Positions 11,798 to 22,393 are shown, numbered from the stretch's first letter. The stretch: 24,676 nucleotides of DNA from Lenisia limosa (GCA_001655205.1 LPNZ01009280.1:1-24676); one strand, 5' to 3'. Notes: generated from the letters alone by a model not told the origin. Made by a program: numbers and translations.

Positions 11798-13870
11798 ATG
11801 AACCGAACAATCGAGGTTGACGAGGAAGACCCCTCTGCTGTCCTTAACCAGAACAAGGAGGTGTGTACCTTAATTTCTTGGGGGAATATGGGAACTAGGG
11901 GAAATAGTGGTGTTGTTTCCGTTTTCTCAAATCGTAATCCTGCACTATCAACAACTATGAAGGAGTAAACTGTCCTTTCGTATGGTAATTCACCTTTCTA
12001 AACCGATGTGATATTCACTTTTGCAGCTTATTTGCTCCTATTTGCGCTATAGTTATGGTGGGAAGGTGACAGTTGCTGGAATCAAGGTTTGAAGGATCAC
12101 ATTAAACGGATGTTTGGAGGATCATTTTTCAAATACTTTTAGAGCAATTTTCAAACTAACACATGTTTTTAAATGATATGTGTATTATTTGTCCTTATCC
12201 ATCCTAGGCCTTTGTCACCCCTGGATTCCTTTACTACACTGATGCTTGTGAAGTTGAGACGTCAAAAAGACTTGCCCTGAGACTGGAGGAATGGCAGGAC
12301 ATCCGTGAGGACACCAATATTGAGGTGAGTGTCAAGGCCTTGAATTGAATAGTTTTCCAGATTGTGGACATGGTAGCTGAGAGAAACACCGTTGCCGTGA
12401 GTTACATTCTCACTGGATCGCTCAAAGAAGGTAAGAACTTCGTAAAATGACGTTTAGACTCGATCTATCCCGGGACTGAGTACAGTGTTGGAGGTGTGGA
12501 CTACACGTTCCATGGTGAGTGTTTCTTAGTTTCTGGGCAACTTCGACTTTTTACAACATCTCAATTTGTGGTAGACTTATCGAATGGATACTTTTTACTT
12601 TGTTAGCAATGTCTTTTATGGAAATTGATGGCGGCCTTATCAAGAGGGAGTGGATCCGTCATGAGGTGTGCCTAATGTTTGAGTGACTAAACTGTATTTT
12701 TTCGTACTAAGTGACTTGTTTTTGGTGCTTTCCATTAAATGGCCCATAAATAGGCGACACGAAGATATTATTGTTTCACTTTGACGCTTCAGGACATGCA
12801 TGAGGAGTTTGCCATTCCTCAGTCGCACTCGCGTCGCAGAATCGTGAGGAATTTGGGGCTTCATCTCCACGTTCATTTTTGATGACATTTGTAGCTGCCA
12901 AGCCCCCTACCACATAAGACTGCCTCCATCTTTACTGGGAGAAAGAAGGTGGCGTTTAACTACGTCAGAGATTTACACGGCCCCTTCGAGCACGTGAGGG
13001 GTGACGTCTGGAAATAACATAATTTTTACCATGTCTATTTGAAAGTACATATGATATTGAAATAACCCCCCAGGTGAATGCATTTGACCTACTCAAAGAG
13101 ACTGAGCCTGACTTCCAACACTCATACTTCGGCAAAGATGTGGAGTCACGCAAGTTGGCCAAATGATATATAAGCTCATTGTTATTTGAAAACTATTCTA
13201 TCAAATTGATTGTTGAGACTGTAAGCCAAAGTCTGACAAATTTTCTTTTCAGTGGATATATAGTCATCTTGCAGATTCCTCAAGAAAATGCATAACTGGA
13301 ACAAAATTGCGCCCACGTTGTCCCTGGTGGTCAACCACATGATTGAGGAGGGAGACAAGGTTGGGATTTAGATTTTTCAGAAATCACTCCTTTAGAACAT
13401 CCGTTATGAATTAACATTTTAGGTTGCCGTGCATTACACAGTCTTCGGAAGGGTACAAGAGAAGGACACCAACTACCCTCACAGCCACACCAACGTTGCC
13501 CACAAGGATGTCGTTGTTGACTGTGGGCTTCGGTACAATACAAGTCCATGTTGAAAGCGGTCCTTCGACCTCACCATCCTCATCAGGCCTGCGCATTTTG
13601 TCCTTCAAGGGCGACATGATCCACCGAGACGATTCTTTCAGTTGCAACGTCCGCCGTCTGCTCAATGTTCCTCGTGAAGTCACCCCCCTCACGCCTCCCG
13701 CAAAGGACAACAGGGCAATTGGTAGGTCCAAAAGACATATCGTTTCTGCAATCTCGTTCCTCATGAAGTGCTATCTGTTGTCTATCCTTTCGTTTATCTA
13801 TGTACACCATTTCAGCACATTAATCGGTATAGCCGACATGATTGCCGGCCTCAAGGACGTTTTCGCCTGA
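11798..13870 (+). CDS. Tandem SnoaL-like (NTF2-fold) two-domain protein
   Basis: Thirteen exons with closing phases: 11798-11860, 12027-12086, 12208-12324, 12361-12430, 12458-12514, 12607-12665, 12793-12843, 12895-12993, 13074-13153, 13275-13359, 13423-13522, 13587-13721, 13833-13870. They total 1014 bp, 337 residues. Two halves each show the SnoaL/ester-cyclase pattern: a strand like VAVSYILTGS (residues about 91-100) or VAVHYTVFGR (248-257), then a strand with an acidic-Gly turn and a polar partner (FMEIDGGLIKREW at 126-138; LRILSFKGDMIHRD at 282-295). This fold covers polyketide cyclases, epoxide hydrolases and many non-enzymes. No catalytic residue is certain, so no reaction is assigned. 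Exon 5 follows a 27-bp intron. The start is the first ATG of the frame. Confidence 0.75.
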
Positions 13871-14137
13871 GCAATGGTTAATGACTGAAACGGACCAAAC
13901 TAAAGCAATAGACTCTTTTTATGTTACAATTACGGGGCTCTTGTCCATATTGAACACTTGGCTCAAAGAAGGTGCATCAAAATTCAGTGTCTCATATTCT
14001 TGTAAATGAGTACCTATCACCCTCCCTGCGACACCATTGAAAGAGGGACTCACAAAGTCTATTAAAACGAACCCGTCAACAAACAGCCGAGGACTTAGCC
14101 GGCACCGTTGCGTCTTCTGGCAATCGGAAAGGTGATG
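13871..14137. other. Convergent intergenic spacer
   Basis: 267 bp between the stop of the SnoaL-like gene (plus) and the stop of INTS4 (minus). It must contain both 3' ends. No canonical AATAAA was noted on the plus strand and no further gene is seen. Confidence 0.6.
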
Positions 14138-17100
14138 TCATCGCCGGGGTGATGGTCGGATCGTGATTTTTAGGGGTTCAGACAGCGGAGCAGCCTCGCT
14201 TTCTCGAGGGGGAGGGGGGAGGGAACTGGAAGGTGAGGGATTACCGCTCAAACATCTCTCATGATAGAGCCAACTAAAGCTCAGGTACTTACTTCGGAGT
14301 GGGTAGCACGTGGACAGGAGGCGATGAAACAGTCACATCAATCCGGACTTCACAATCGCCTGTAAGGGTAATTGGCTTACAACAGTCACACACGATATAA
14401 GCACATTTTACTGTCAAACCGGAGAGGGATGGCGACGACAGCTGTAGCACCGTTCTGATCTGAGTCTGCAGGAAGGCTGCCGGGACCTGGGCCATAGCAG
14501 AAACATCGTGGAACACTTCTCGTCCGTCTCCATACTGGGGGGGGGGGGGGGNNNNNNNNNNNNNNNNNNNNNNNNNNNNNNNNNNNNNNNNNNNNNNNNN
14601 NNNNNNNNNNNNNNNNNNNNNNNNNNNNNNNNNNNNNNNNNNNNNNNNNNNNNNNNNNNNNNNNNNNNNNNNNNNNNNNNNNNNNNNNNGGGTTGATCAC
14701 AACAAAACAAAAAAACCCAGGCCAGTCACTTCTGCAGCACCGAATCCCATCACAATGTCCGTATGGGTAGGTGGTGGGGGGGCAAGGGAAACATGTCAGT
14801 AAGGCTGCATCACCCCCCCCCCTACAGAAACTCTGAATCGGATTTTCGATCCTGCAGGCAAACACGTTACTGACGTTTCAACCGGAAGAGCGGGTAAAAC
14901 TGAAGCAATGAGAGGGTACGCTTGTATGCACAAATATTATATACAAAGATGAAAAATAAAACGTATCTGGTCAAAGCCGTNNNNNNNNNNNNNNNNNNNN
15001 NNNNNNNNNNNNNNNNNNNNNNNNNNNNNNNNNNNNNNNNNNNNNNNNNNNNNNNNNNNNNNNNNNNAATAAACCATAATTCATCAAATCATTTCTCTGT
15101 GCGCAAAGCTTTCTGCGCACCTCCACGGCATTCACATACAATTTATGTAATCGTAGTGGTATCATGAAAATCATTCAAAGCCTGACATGCACAACGCCAC
15201 GGATATTAGCCAGTCGTGGATACGAGGTGTGACGCTTATTAACCTAATGAAGTACCCCGAGCCTACTGTTCTGTGCATTGGCTTGGAGCATGGTCTACAG
15301 GGTGAGAAAAGGAGAAAAAGTGAGTCCCCAGAGCATCGGTAAGAAGAACCCGGTGAAATACCCGGACAGCTTCGAGCTAACCATGAAGGGAGCCACCAGA
15401 GTGGCTGTGATGGGGCGACAAGACAAGGAAGGTGGCGGCGGCGGCGGGATTACGTCCCATATGAGCGTCAGAATCTGCNNNNNNNNNNNNNNNNNNNNNN
15501 NNNNNNNNNNNNNNNNNNNNNNNNNNNNNNNNNNNNNNNNNNNNNNNNNNNNNNNNNNNNNNNNNNNNNNNNNNNNNNNNNNNNNNNNNNNNNNNNNNNN
15601 NNNNNNNNNNNNNNNNNNNNNNTTTATTGAAAAGTAAACAAAGACAAACAAGGTTTCTCTTACCCCCCGCCCACCTCCACAGTCAGCTTTTTGGCTGCGG
15701 CGTCCATCAATGTGTCCCTCAGAACCACGAGGCCGTCAGCAAACTCCACAATGTCACTTAGCGTCAGCAGAGACTCCAGGACAGCCCGGTCCATGCCAAA
15801 CGACACCGTGTCCACTGGCGGGCTGTACAGCGTACGAGGCGGGCTTCCAGAGGGGCTGCCTCCAAGGTGCTTCAACGCTCTAAAAAGGTGACTCAGAGAA
15901 GTGTTATAACCATGTCCTATTTCTGTTACTCCGGTTGCACAGTGCCCTCAACGTCCTGTCTGATACACAACAATGCCCGCAACGCACAGGTTCAGCAGAG
16001 AGGCGGCCAGTTGGAGGGGTGACCTGAGAGTCTCGAGCTTCTGCACCGTCTGGGGAATGTCAGCTGCAGAGCAAAAGAGAACCAAAATCCTGATGAAAGG
16101 CTGTGGAATGTTATGTTTTTGTTTATTGTCTGTGCCACAAAAGTCAAAAATCAAAATTAGATGGAATAATACACGGCACACTTATCCATCTAATTGAGAC
16201 CATGAACCTACCCCTGGGGCAGTGACAGCGGAAAGATGACTGATTAGGATGAGAACTGCCTCCATTGAAGCGCTAACTGCCTAAGGGAGGTTAGTTTAGA
16301 AATCACGATCATATTGATCAAGCCCAACTTTGGCCAAAGGCAGGGAGGCTACCCCCCCCCCCCNNNNNNNNNNNNNNNNNNNNNNNNNNNNNNNNNNNNN
16401 NNNNNNNNNNNNNNNNNNNNNNNNNNNNNNNNNNNNNNNNNNNNNNNNNNNNAGAATCGACAATAAGCCCGACACTTCAGCCTGGGGTACCGCTATATCA
16501 TATGAGATGTCAAAATGAAAAGCTGCAGAATACTCAAGCATGGAACAATAAAAGGTTTCTTCCAATTGTCCAAGTACGGCCATTGTCATACCGATACCGA
16601 CTGGCCCAATGCAGTGACAACTCACCATGCAGTCCTCCCGAATGGTTGGTCATGAAGGCGAGGAATGAGCAATAAGCGCCCATCAGTCGACCAGCCCCTG
16701 TCTGTCCCATCGTCACGTGCTTCAGGGACTGCTGAATCTACAAGGTGACAGAAGAACGAAATAGCGCCTGTAGTTAAAACATAAAAAGTGATAAAAAAAT
16801 GTAATTTTTTGGGTGTAGAGTATCCCCAGACCTCAGAGAAGTTACTTGGGGAATTGCCAGATAGTAGGGACTTGAAACTAAACAGTAGGCGATGGAACGA
16901 CGTTGTTAATAAGTTCTTTCCGAGTGCATCGTCATCGTCGCTTTCCCTCTTGTTAAGGGGGGAATTATCAGGGACGTTGGAATCACCATCATCATCAGAG
17001 GAACTAGGGTCACCGTCTGGACCGCCTAATGGTTCAAAAAAAAAATTCAACAAGAGAACCGATTATCTTAACACAGGAGCTCCACTTTCAGAGTTACACA

Positions 17101-20100
17101 AGAGACACACAATACAATAAGTAGGCAAATGGAAGCAAGGAGGGGTATCACCATACCGTTGGGCTTGCTTATCAGAGCAGTTGGGAACTTATCAACCTCT
17201 AAGTCCTCTTCAATGACAGTTACACTGAAGAAGTCGCCACTCGTAAATTCAATTCGAGGGATAAACTAAAACATCAGCTATGGGCAAATGAATATCAAGT
17301 TATAAACAAATCTACAGCAGGGGGTTGATGTCAGGAACCAAATCTACAGCAGGACCAGTTTACATATAATACAAATTAGTATTATATAATATCATATGAT
17401 ATATAATAGTAATAATATGATTATATCACACAAACATAATTAGGTACATATATCGATATGTATAGTATATTTAATAGTAGGTATGTACTATAGATTACAT
17501 AATATATCATATTATGATAATATCAAATATTATATGATATATATAATACCGTATCATATCAAGACCGGTAGGTTACAAGTTCCGTACCTGAGGGAGTCGG
17601 TTCCTGAGATTCTGCAAATGTTTCAACACAAAAGCCGGTAACCGTGCAGCCATATGGTTGGTGTTGATCTTGTCAGATGTCAAGGCGTTGCCAATCACGA
17701 CTTGCACTCCTTGAGCGTCAGTGGGGTATACAAGGAAAAGATTGCCGTTGTACCTTCATTTTGCTTTGCGAAAAAGCACAAATCACATTAGTATGTAAGC
17801 ATATTATGACAAAAAATGTCACAAGTAAAGAGAGTCCAACCAATGTAGAGGGGGTCATCAAGAGGCGGTTCCTTCTCAGGGTTGCGAGGGTCAAAGCTGA
17901 ACTGATCAACAGAAGACTCAAGTGCCCCTTTGCAATCCGAGAAAGACTCGAGATACATGTCCGCGACAACCCCCGTACCCTAGTAAAGACTCAAGGCACA
18001 CATCAAGGTGGGATGCATGCGACGCCCCCAGTGCCTTCAGAGTCGTGTAAGCCTGGACGGTTACTTCTCAACAACACAAATGGATGCAATTCTAACAAAT
18101 AAGCAGATTCTGTCCAATTGTAACAGGTAAGAGCCCACCATTTCCCAGTCCTCGGGATGGCTGCGCAAGGTGTCGAGAATAGCCCGGATTGTGGTGTCGA
18201 ATGCAAGGACCGTGGTGAGCTTCAACACTGCAATCAACGGATAGATGGAGGCTCGGAGCTGGGGGTGTTATATGATAGACGGAGGCTCGGAGCTGGAGGT
18301 GTTATATGAGGAATGAAATTTCAAAAATCTACTAATTAATAATGTGCAGGAGGAAAAAAACTACGAGCAAGAATAGAGTCAGAAGTGAAAATATTGTACG
18401 ATAAATTACTTTCGACAACAATAGCTCCATGAACCACGTCACAGTTGCTAACCTGAATGTTGCGCTCCCTCAAAGTGGATATCAAAGTGGCTAAGTGTTC
18501 GTCAGTTATCACCAATTCAGGTCCCAAGTTGACAAGCGCCAGTGCGGCTGATATTCGGACTTCTTCAGTATCATCTGTCAACATAAATACGACACTGCAA
18601 TGGCCTGTTGGAAATGGTTGGAGGTGCACTATGAAATGATTAATAATAAAAATCTAAATTGTTTTGTTAGACTCTGGTTGTGTTAACTACATACCCATAA
18701 GTAGGTCAACAAGACAATTTCTGGCCTCTTTGCGGATATCAGGAACGCGGCAAGCCCACTCCGATATCGCCATAAGCATGTACTGTCGCACCATGGGGTC
18801 ATCATCTGCGGTGTGAGTAGGCGTACAAAAAGGAGAGATTTTTTGATGAATGCCAATAAATTCTCACTACATTCAATTTGGATAGGTTTTCTAAAATCTA
18901 ACATAGTTTTACTTTATACTGAAAAAGAACACTGGTAGAAATAATAAGTTAACGTTGCTGTTCAAAGCCAAAAGCAGAACACATCATATGTCCATAATCT
19001 CGACTGCCATCCTCTCTTAGACAAAGCTGAGCGCAACACGGCAGACCTTCAAGCCCCAGGATGAAAGCTCCAGAAGCAGCATTGATGGTGGAGTGTGATG
19101 TGACCGGTACCTCGTAGGACCCTTCAAAGTCAAACGAAGAGATCATTTCCTATTGTGTTGCGAAGTGAAGTACACTGTTACCAATCTCATCTCCTGTGAT
19201 CTATTCCCATTTATTTATCTACTCACATAATCACACCCGCTTACCGATGGGTTGGAGGCGACTGTCCTCTGTGCTCCTTTCTGAAATGTCAGAACTACTC
19301 GGATAGCTCATAATTAGATTTGAGCAATTCAGTCTTTTTTCGAACCGAAGTGAAGCCACTCCAATTGTTATGAGAATATTCCAGCCGCTTCCAATTGTGG
19401 ACTTGGAATGTTGGATACTCCCCTCCCCCCGCACCATGAGCAGTGTTCAGCGGTTTGCGATGGATCGCGTAAACAAGCCTGTCAGTCGCCACGTCAGGGA
19501 ACAGTCCCAAGAGGTGCGATGACCTACACTGGTAGAAACCATGTGACTGGGTACAACACAATATCTCAAAAGAAAATCAAGATATCGAGATCTCGAAAAG
19601 AGTTGTTTCTGAGTGTTTCTACATTATTTTTAAATGCTTATTGGCAGAAAAAATGCTACTTATATTCTATCTACAACCAACTCGCAGCCATCATAGGACT
19701 TACTGTTGTCGGGTGGATGGGTTGGGGTCGGGCACCAAAGCACAGATCTAAATATATGATGTTGACTTGAACTGAACTGCCATGCACACATCCGCTCTCA
19801 TAGCATACAATTCTGGGTGACCTCATATTCCCTACCTGTGTGAACGCTTCGTCACTCGCGGTACTTTTGGACCCAACTACCGCATAGGGATCAACCATTG
19901 CAGCAACAAACACCTGCGAGGTGAGGTTACGTTGTCCCTCAGTTTTATTATGATTCAGCTCTTCTTGAACATTGGCCGAGAAATGTGGTCTTATGGGCCA
20001 TTATTACAATCTAATCGTCTTAAACCCCCATAAACCAGGTCCGTAGCGCTTCGACGAACATGAAGATCATCATCATCTAGCATCTTGGTGATGTTGCGAA

Positions 20101-22393
20101 ATACCGTCAAAGGCAGTCTACACAGTCATTGCCCCTCATATCTATGTAATATAGTGTCGCTATTGTCAATAGCATCAGCATTATAACAACCATAACATCT
20201 GCAATATTACTCAATCATCACCAAACCAGGCGGTTTTATGAACAAAATTATATTGTTATCCACCTACCTCAAGCCCCTATTATGGAGGGTGACAAGACTC
20301 CTGACGGCAGCGTTACGGACGGAGGCGAAGGGGTCGGAAGTGGCTATTTGGGCTAGACGCTCTGGGGAATGTCAAGGTAATCCAGATGTAGGCTAGGAAG
20401 ATGACGAAAAGAGAGCCAAGAGATGAACGGTGCAAACACCCTAATAAGACCCATTTTTGCATAGTGGAGAGGTTCATAGAACGCCGTCAGTTTACGCACC
20501 TGCGATTGGCTGGTAGTCTTCAGTGCCGGGTGGAGGCTTCTAATAATGTCAATATGTACCATATCAGAATAAAAAATTAGAGGGCTGCAGATACCAAAGC
20601 GTGAACGGATTCAAATGATGGGGAAAGAGCACATACTGGAGGGGAGATAGAGCCGAGAGCGAACACAGAGGAGGCTCGGACAAAGGGGTCATCTCCGGCG
20701 GCGAAGGCCCGGAGGATGTCACACACCTCAGGCCGGCGGTTGGGCAGCTGTCGTGACTAAAGCGTGATTTAGTGTGTCCGCATATGGAACTCCAGATAGC
20801 TTTGTGCAAGTACGACACTACTATAACAGTATGTGTAGTAACTTCCATCTCCAATACTTTTCGGGCTTTTTGGGGGAGTGACAATCATATCATAGTACTA
20901 TTATATCATAATAGCTATAATATGAAAATATTATATACTTTGTCTTCATTGTATAATTCACTGCAAAAAATGCGTGCCTACTCTGATGACACGCGTCATT
21001 GCTTCGATACACTCCCCAATGAGTCCGCGGTTGAAGTTGTGGCTCTAAAGTGGTCAAAAAACACGGCTTTTCGGACTGAGGCTGTGAAAAACGACTCTAT
21101 TCCTCAGTAGATGCTGTCACAATAAAAGTAGCAATTGTGAAGTAAGAAGTCTTAATGCATGTAGCCATATTTTGTTTACCAAGGTAATTATTATTACATA
21201 GACAGGCCAACTTTAATACACATGGTCACAATATCGATAGCAACGTTGGCATTGACGTTGACTCTACAGCCAAGGAGCCCGATTGCTCTGATCAGCGACG
21301 CCTTCGTGGTAAATAAGGGGAAAAGGAAAAGGAACAACTTTTATTTGTCACCATCGTAAAAGGATATGATATTGATAATAGTCAAACATTAAATCCCCCA
21401 ATCATTTGCTTTCCACGTATTTGCATTTTAGACGTTTCATATTCTCTTTAAACGCCAAACATGTAACTGCAGAAAATATGAAGGGGAGCATCAAGTTGAA
21501 TCCATTAAAATAACATTAGCGCCAACTCTGATATCAGGGTGTGACTCGTTTTCCAGAATTGGACAGATCATCTCAAACAACGCCTGTGCCTCCTGAAATG
21601 TCACAATAATATGTTGCGATGAGAGAAGAGAAACGCCGTCAGTACACACCATCACGCTAATAAGAGATGTTGGATTATAACAAATAATAACTCAGCCAAT
21701 CATTCACAATAATAGATATGATTCATTAATAATGCCACAAGATGCGTTTAGATAAGGTGATAACCATTATTGCTGCAAACCTCATCAGTCGTTTGGTCAA
21801 CATGCATTATCATCCATCGTGAAGTCTGAAGCGATGAAATATATTACGTAATTGTAACGGCACCATAACCTAGTGGACTTGTATGGATCCACTCACCTAT
21901 TAAACAAACAACATAACTAATCAATTTTCATCGTAATAAGGGTTAGAAAGGGAACGAAGAGTACCCACATACTGCAAGTCGACAGGTCCATGAGTCTGAC
22001 AACAGTCCCTCCTGAGCCCTCTCCTAACATCGATCAAAGCAAGCGCGGTATCAAATAAATTTGCAGTTAAAATCATCTGTAGCTCAGTATTTCATCCAAT
22101 TTTATCTGAGTTCCTACCTTGACTGCAGTGCCATTAAGACAATGATTTTGGGATATCTCCTTCAACGGTTCCCCTTCGGGTTTTGGCGATGACTCGTAAA
22201 CTAGCGGTGCAATCGCCTCCTTATAATATAAATCAATAAAGAAGCAAATAGAAAGGCCTACCGGGGGACTAGGCGATTCTGTTTGGGGGATTTCTGCAGT
22301 TCTAAGAATGGTTAGAATATTCTGGCTCCATTATCATTGGTCTTACTCTGTGACAACAGCTGCCAGGCCCTCCCTTGCCCGCTTAAGTGACAT
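14138..22393 (-). CDS. INTS4: Integrator complex subunit 4
   Basis: Scaffold subunit of the nuclear Integrator complex, which cleaves snRNA and attenuated Pol II transcripts; in known systems INTS4 holds the INTS9/INTS11 endonuclease. Exons from 5': 22347-22393, 22262-22301, 22118-22219, 21973-22023, 21781-21825, 21515-21592, 21212-21301, 20637-20747, 20500-20539, 20268-20361, 20036-20117, 19836-19913, 19704-19747, 19435-19523, 19245-19280 (or -19294), 19047-19149, 18695-18805, 18453-18574, 18139-18258, 17841-18052, 17588-17753, 17157-17265, 16832-17025, 16626-16737, 16212-16280, 15953-16063, 15675-15879, reversed fragment 15181-15478, 14420-14534, 14293-14359, 14138-14225. Key matches: HEAT repeats (SDPFASVRNAAVRSLVTLH), ASGAFILGLED then DDTEEVRISAALALVNLG, LDDPLYI, and the tail SEPLKITIRPSPRR. 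Phase is unresolved around 17588-18052, 16212-16600 and 15953/15879. Codons 1-100 are the least conserved. Confidence 0.9.
14289..14300 (-). promoter_or_regulatory. INTS4 5' splice site overlapping a false stop
   Basis: On the minus strand the frame ...VHVLPTPK meets TAA at 14291-14289, but these bases are the TAA of a perfect donor GTAAGT starting at 14292. Splicing from AA|GTAAGT to the acceptor CAG before 14225 (or CGAG before 14202, same frame) keeps the frame open and gives the tail LSEPLKITIRPSPRR followed by TGA. That tail matches the C-terminus expected for INTS4. Confidence 0.8.
14552..14689. other. Assembly gap (N run) at a poly-G tract
   Basis: 138 N directly after a run of about 15 G. 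On the minus strand the run is the poly-C tract of the 3' splice site that opens the INTS4 exon at 14534 (YGDGREVFHD...). Confidence 0.99.
14690..14980. other. Isolated scaffold fragment holding dispersed repeat copy B
   Basis: 291 bp bounded by gaps on both sides. Its left part (14690-14750) is the second copy of the dispersed repeat seen at 73-135. It also contains a 10-bp C run ending in CCCTACAG at 14812-14826. No exon of INTS4 was recognised on either strand, so it is probably intronic. Its order and orientation are uncertain. Confidence 0.5.
14981..15067. other. Assembly gap (N run)
   Basis: 87 N separating fragment 14690-14980 from the reversed INTS4 fragment. Confidence 0.99.
15068..15478 (+). 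other. INTS4 coding fragment in reversed orientation
   Basis: This gap-bounded piece encodes, on the plus strand, DISQSWIRGVTLINLMKYPE...VLCIGLEHGLQ, then (one frame over) NPVKYPDSFELTMKGATRV and ITSHMSVRIC running into the right-hand gap. The second block matches the conserved INTS4 C-terminal beta-domain start (Asn-Pro-hydrophobic-basic-aromatic), and SVRIC joins naturally to YGDGREVFHD of the minus-strand exon at 14534. An acceptor AAAG before 15181 is in phase with the minus-strand exon ending at 15675. The rest of INTS4 is on the minus strand, so the fragment is most simply inverted in the scaffold. The frame step lies at the GGG near 15300-15302. Confidence 0.65.
15479..15622. other. 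Assembly gap (N run)
   Basis: 144 N. The left edge interrupts a coding stretch (MSVRIC) of the reversed INTS4 fragment. Confidence 0.99.
16364..16452. other. Assembly gap (N run) at a poly-C tract
   Basis: 89 N directly after 12 C at 16352-16363, within the INTS4 gene between exons 16626-16737 and 16212-16280. An additional INTS4 exon may lie in 16453-16600 (minus strand, open through LEETFYCSMLEYSAAF), bordering the gap. Confidence 0.99.
17307..17356. repeat. Short direct repeat
   Basis: CAAATCTACAGCAGG occurs twice about 33 bp apart in an INTS4 intron, immediately before the AT-rich block. No function is suggested. Confidence 0.6.
17360..17560. repeat. AT-rich palindrome-rich block
   Basis: About 200 bp of almost pure A/T with many ATAT palindromes, such as TATCATATGATATATAATA and its partial repeats. 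It lies in the intron between INTS4 exons 17588-17753 and 17157-17265. It is likely cruciform-prone and low-complexity. No coding potential. Confidence 0.85.
18241..18308. repeat. 34-bp tandem duplication across an INTS4 3' splice site
   Basis: Two adjacent 34-bp units (18241-18274 and 18275-18308) differ at two bases. Each contains, on the minus strand, CCAGCTCCGAGCCTCC, that is, an acceptor plus the first bases of the exon. The downstream copy gives the in-frame exon start at 18258 (LRASIYPLIAVLK). The upstream copy would start the exon 34 bp earlier and shift the frame. Confidence 0.9.
19328..19357. repeat. Half-copy of the MITE-like hairpin arm
   Basis: 30 bases (TTCAGTCTTTTTTCGAACCG...GTGAAGCC) match the right arm of the hairpin at 4161-4188 with two differences. 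No opposing arm is seen nearby, so this is a solo or truncated copy in an INTS4 intron. Confidence 0.65.

Noticed and set aside
13523-13586. 25-bp intron (GTACAA...AAAG, 13532-13556) in the SnoaL-like gene
   Set aside because: A 64-bp intron from GTGGGC at 13523 to CATCAG at 13586 keeps the phase, has a better pyrimidine tract and joins the two beta strands (VVVDC-LRILSF) more naturally.
13424-13870. A continuous 148-residue open frame as one gene
   Set aside because: It crosses two introns of the SnoaL-like gene; only its 13587-13721 and 13833-13870 parts are in the coding frame.
15181-15478. A separate plus-strand gene nested inside INTS4
   Set aside because: The peptide matches the part of INTS4 that is missing between the flanking minus-strand exons, and gaps on both sides allow a flipped contig.
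18336-21825. Raptor or 26S proteasome RPN1/RPN2 as identity of the HEAT-repeat gene
   Set aside because: No caspase-like or PC-repeat signature; the GAFILGLED block, the LDDPLYI segment and the C-terminal SEPLKITIRPSPRR fit INTS4 in order.
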